Shown here in pieces: positions 15,254 to 15,992 of a stretch of 15,992 nt of DNA. Positions within the stretch are counted from its first letter, which is position 1; every line of letters begins with the position of its first letter. The position numbers and the translations under genes are program-made. The stretch is from Caryophanales bacterium UBA7642 (GTDB taxonomy: Bacteria > Bacillota_I > Bacilli_A > RFN20 > CAG-288), in contig DLIM01000024.1 in NCBI GenBank assembly GCA_002483745.1, positions 1 through 15,992 on the forward strand, in the 5' to 3' direction. The notes under the pieces are model-generated. The model was not told where the DNA came from. It did not search any database and worked only from the letters and a program-made list of their open reading frames with translations.

Positions 15254-15255
15254 AA

Positions 15256-15705
15256 ATGAAAATTGCAATCGGATGCGATCATGGCGGATTTCCGGCTAAA
15301 GACCCTTTAGTCAAGCATCTTAAAGAAGAAGGACATGAAGTAATCGAATTTGGCACCAATTCTACTGAAAGCTGCCACTATCCGGAATTTGCTTTCAAAG
15401 TTGCTGAAGCTGTAGCCTCTGGACAGGCTGAAAAAGGCATTTTGATTTGCTCTTCTGGCGAAGGCATGGCTATTTGTGCCAATAAAGTCAAAGGCATTCG
15501 CTGCGGTATTGGCTATAACTATACTGTCTCTGATTTAATAGTTGAGCATAATCACTGCAACATGATTGCTTTTGGCGCTAAATACATGAGCACCGAAGAC
15601 ATTATCAAGAGGACTGATATCTTTTTAGAAGCCGTTCCTGCCTCTGGAAGACACCAGATTCGTGTCGATATGATTACTGATTACGAGAATAAGCATACTA
15701 AATAA
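15256..15705 (+). CDS. rpiB: Ribose-5-phosphate isomerase B
   Basis: The protein belongs to the RpiB/LacAB family, which interconverts ribulose 5-phosphate and ribose 5-phosphate in the pentose phosphate pathway. Motifs are CDHGG (residues 7-11), the loop ICSSGEGM (64-71) with catalytic-position C65, ANKVKGIR (75-82) and the His-containing EHNHCNMIAFGAKY (97-110). Most RpiB have CGTGIGM in the loop; here it is CSSGEGM, which keeps the Cys and glycines but changes the Thr position to Ser and adds Glu69. Activity is probably kept, and a related sugar-phosphate isomerase specificity is possible. The length of 149 aa is typical. It is the last gene of the ftsH operon and is followed by a strong terminator. 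Confidence 0.93.
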   Translation: MKIAIGCDHGGFPAKDPLVKHLKEEGHEVIEFGTNSTESCHYPEFAFKVAEAVASGQAEKGILICSSGEGMAICANKVKGIRCGIGYNYTVSDLIVEHNHCNMIAFGAKYMSTEDIIKRTDIFLEAVPASGRHQIRVDMITDYENKHTK

Positions 15706-15749
15706 TTAAGAATACTATATATAAATATATTATCCTTAAATAGAAAAAT

Positions 15750-15785
15750 AGCGGCTTTCTAAAACTAGGAAGCCGCTTTTTATTT
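15750..15785 (+). terminator. Strong intrinsic terminator after rpiB
   Basis: A 10-bp stem, AGCGGCTTTC (15750-15759) with GGAAGCCGCT (15768-15777, one G-U), encloses an 8-nt loop and is followed by TTTTTATTT. It closes the ftsH operon before the downstream rRNA-type promoter. Confidence 0.92.
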
Positions 15786-15865
15786 GACTAAAGTCACTTT
15801 TTAGAGAAAAGAGGTGTCCTTTTTCTTAAGTTAAGAGCTTACAAAGACTAAACAAAAAGCTCGAT

Positions 15866-15938
15866 AAAATAAAGAAAAAAGGAAAAATGAAAAAAAGAGA
15901 AACTTTTTGTTGACTATAACTTAGCTCAATGCTAGAAT
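15866..15938 (+). promoter_or_regulatory. Strong rRNA-type promoter with A-rich upstream region
   Basis: TTGACT (15910-15915) and TAGAAT (15933-15938) are exactly 17 bp apart, and TG at 15930-15931 makes an extended -10. Directly upstream, 15866-15908 is almost pure A with few other bases and one T run, like an UP element. Transcription should start near 15945. This is the best promoter in the window and points rightwards out of it. Confidence 0.85.
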
Positions 15939-15943
15939 TCTAC

Positions 15944-15992
15944 TTGCGCCTGAAAAAGAGACGCAATTCGAAAACAATACGGTCGCTCTTTG
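15944..15992 (+). promoter_or_regulatory. Start of an rRNA operon leader with boxA-like end
   Basis: After the promoter comes a small hairpin (TTGCG 15944-15948 with CGCAA 15962-15966). The window then ends in TCGCTCTTTG (15983-15992), which matches the beginning of the GCTCTTTGAAAA boxA-type sequence that precedes 16S rRNA in Firmicutes. The 16S gene itself would begin beyond the window edge. Confidence 0.65.

Noticed and set aside
1..15992. CRISPR arrays, tRNA genes, prophage modules or defence islands
   Set aside because: I saw no regularly spaced repeats, no tRNA cloverleaf and no cluster of defence or phage structural genes; SbcCD is a housekeeping repair nuclease here.

Overview
The window looks like a chromosomal segment of an AT-rich, Gram-positive (Bacillota) bacterium, most like the Bacilli/Erysipelotrichia/Mollicutes-relative lineages. 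The signs are AGGAGG-type ribosome binding sites, tight same-strand operons, and Firmicutes-type versions of sbcCD, lemA, ftsH and rpiB. About twenty TGG codons encode Trp, and TGA works as a stop, so the standard bacterial code (table 11) applies. The species cannot be named from this sequence, but the right edge appears to stop just before a 16S rRNA gene.

Layout. (1) 1-430: a small hypothetical gene of unknown role and a doubtful 28-codon ORF. (2) About 430-2070: an IS110-family insertion sequence on the minus strand, visibly richer in G+C than its surroundings. Its roughly 200-nt segment 5' of the transposase can fold into a long stem with a bilobed internal loop, followed by an intrinsic-terminator-like hairpin. 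This is a good candidate for the element's bridge RNA. Perfect loopless palindromes lie just inside both ends. (3) 2039-2573: a small minus-strand ORF cut by the IS, and a small two-helix membrane protein. (4) 2600-6064: a promoter followed by a NifX/NifB-type metal-cluster-binding protein with a Cys/His tail, a SAM methyltransferase, a membrane-anchored alpha/beta hydrolase broken by one in-frame TGA, and a GPH-type sugar symporter that starts 1 nt after the hydrolase. (5) 6223-6483: a DUF2188-type protein with its own terminator. (6) 6534-10465: sbcD and sbcC, overlapping by 4 nt (Mre11/Rad50-type nuclease). (7) 10601-15785: a promoter inside a long inverted repeat, then ftsH (894 aa, unusually long), an OrfA-like HTH protein behind a G8 tract, lemA, tsaC (tRNA t6A synthesis) and rpiB, closed by a strong terminator. 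(8) 15786-15992: an A-rich upstream region, a near-consensus extended -10 promoter and the start of a boxA-like rRNA leader.

No complete new defence or metabolic system is evident. The features most worth a second look are the IS110 candidate guide RNA and its possible target matches, the FtsH with two non-standard extensions, the single UGA in an otherwise intact hydrolase, and the G8 tract used as a ribosome binding site.
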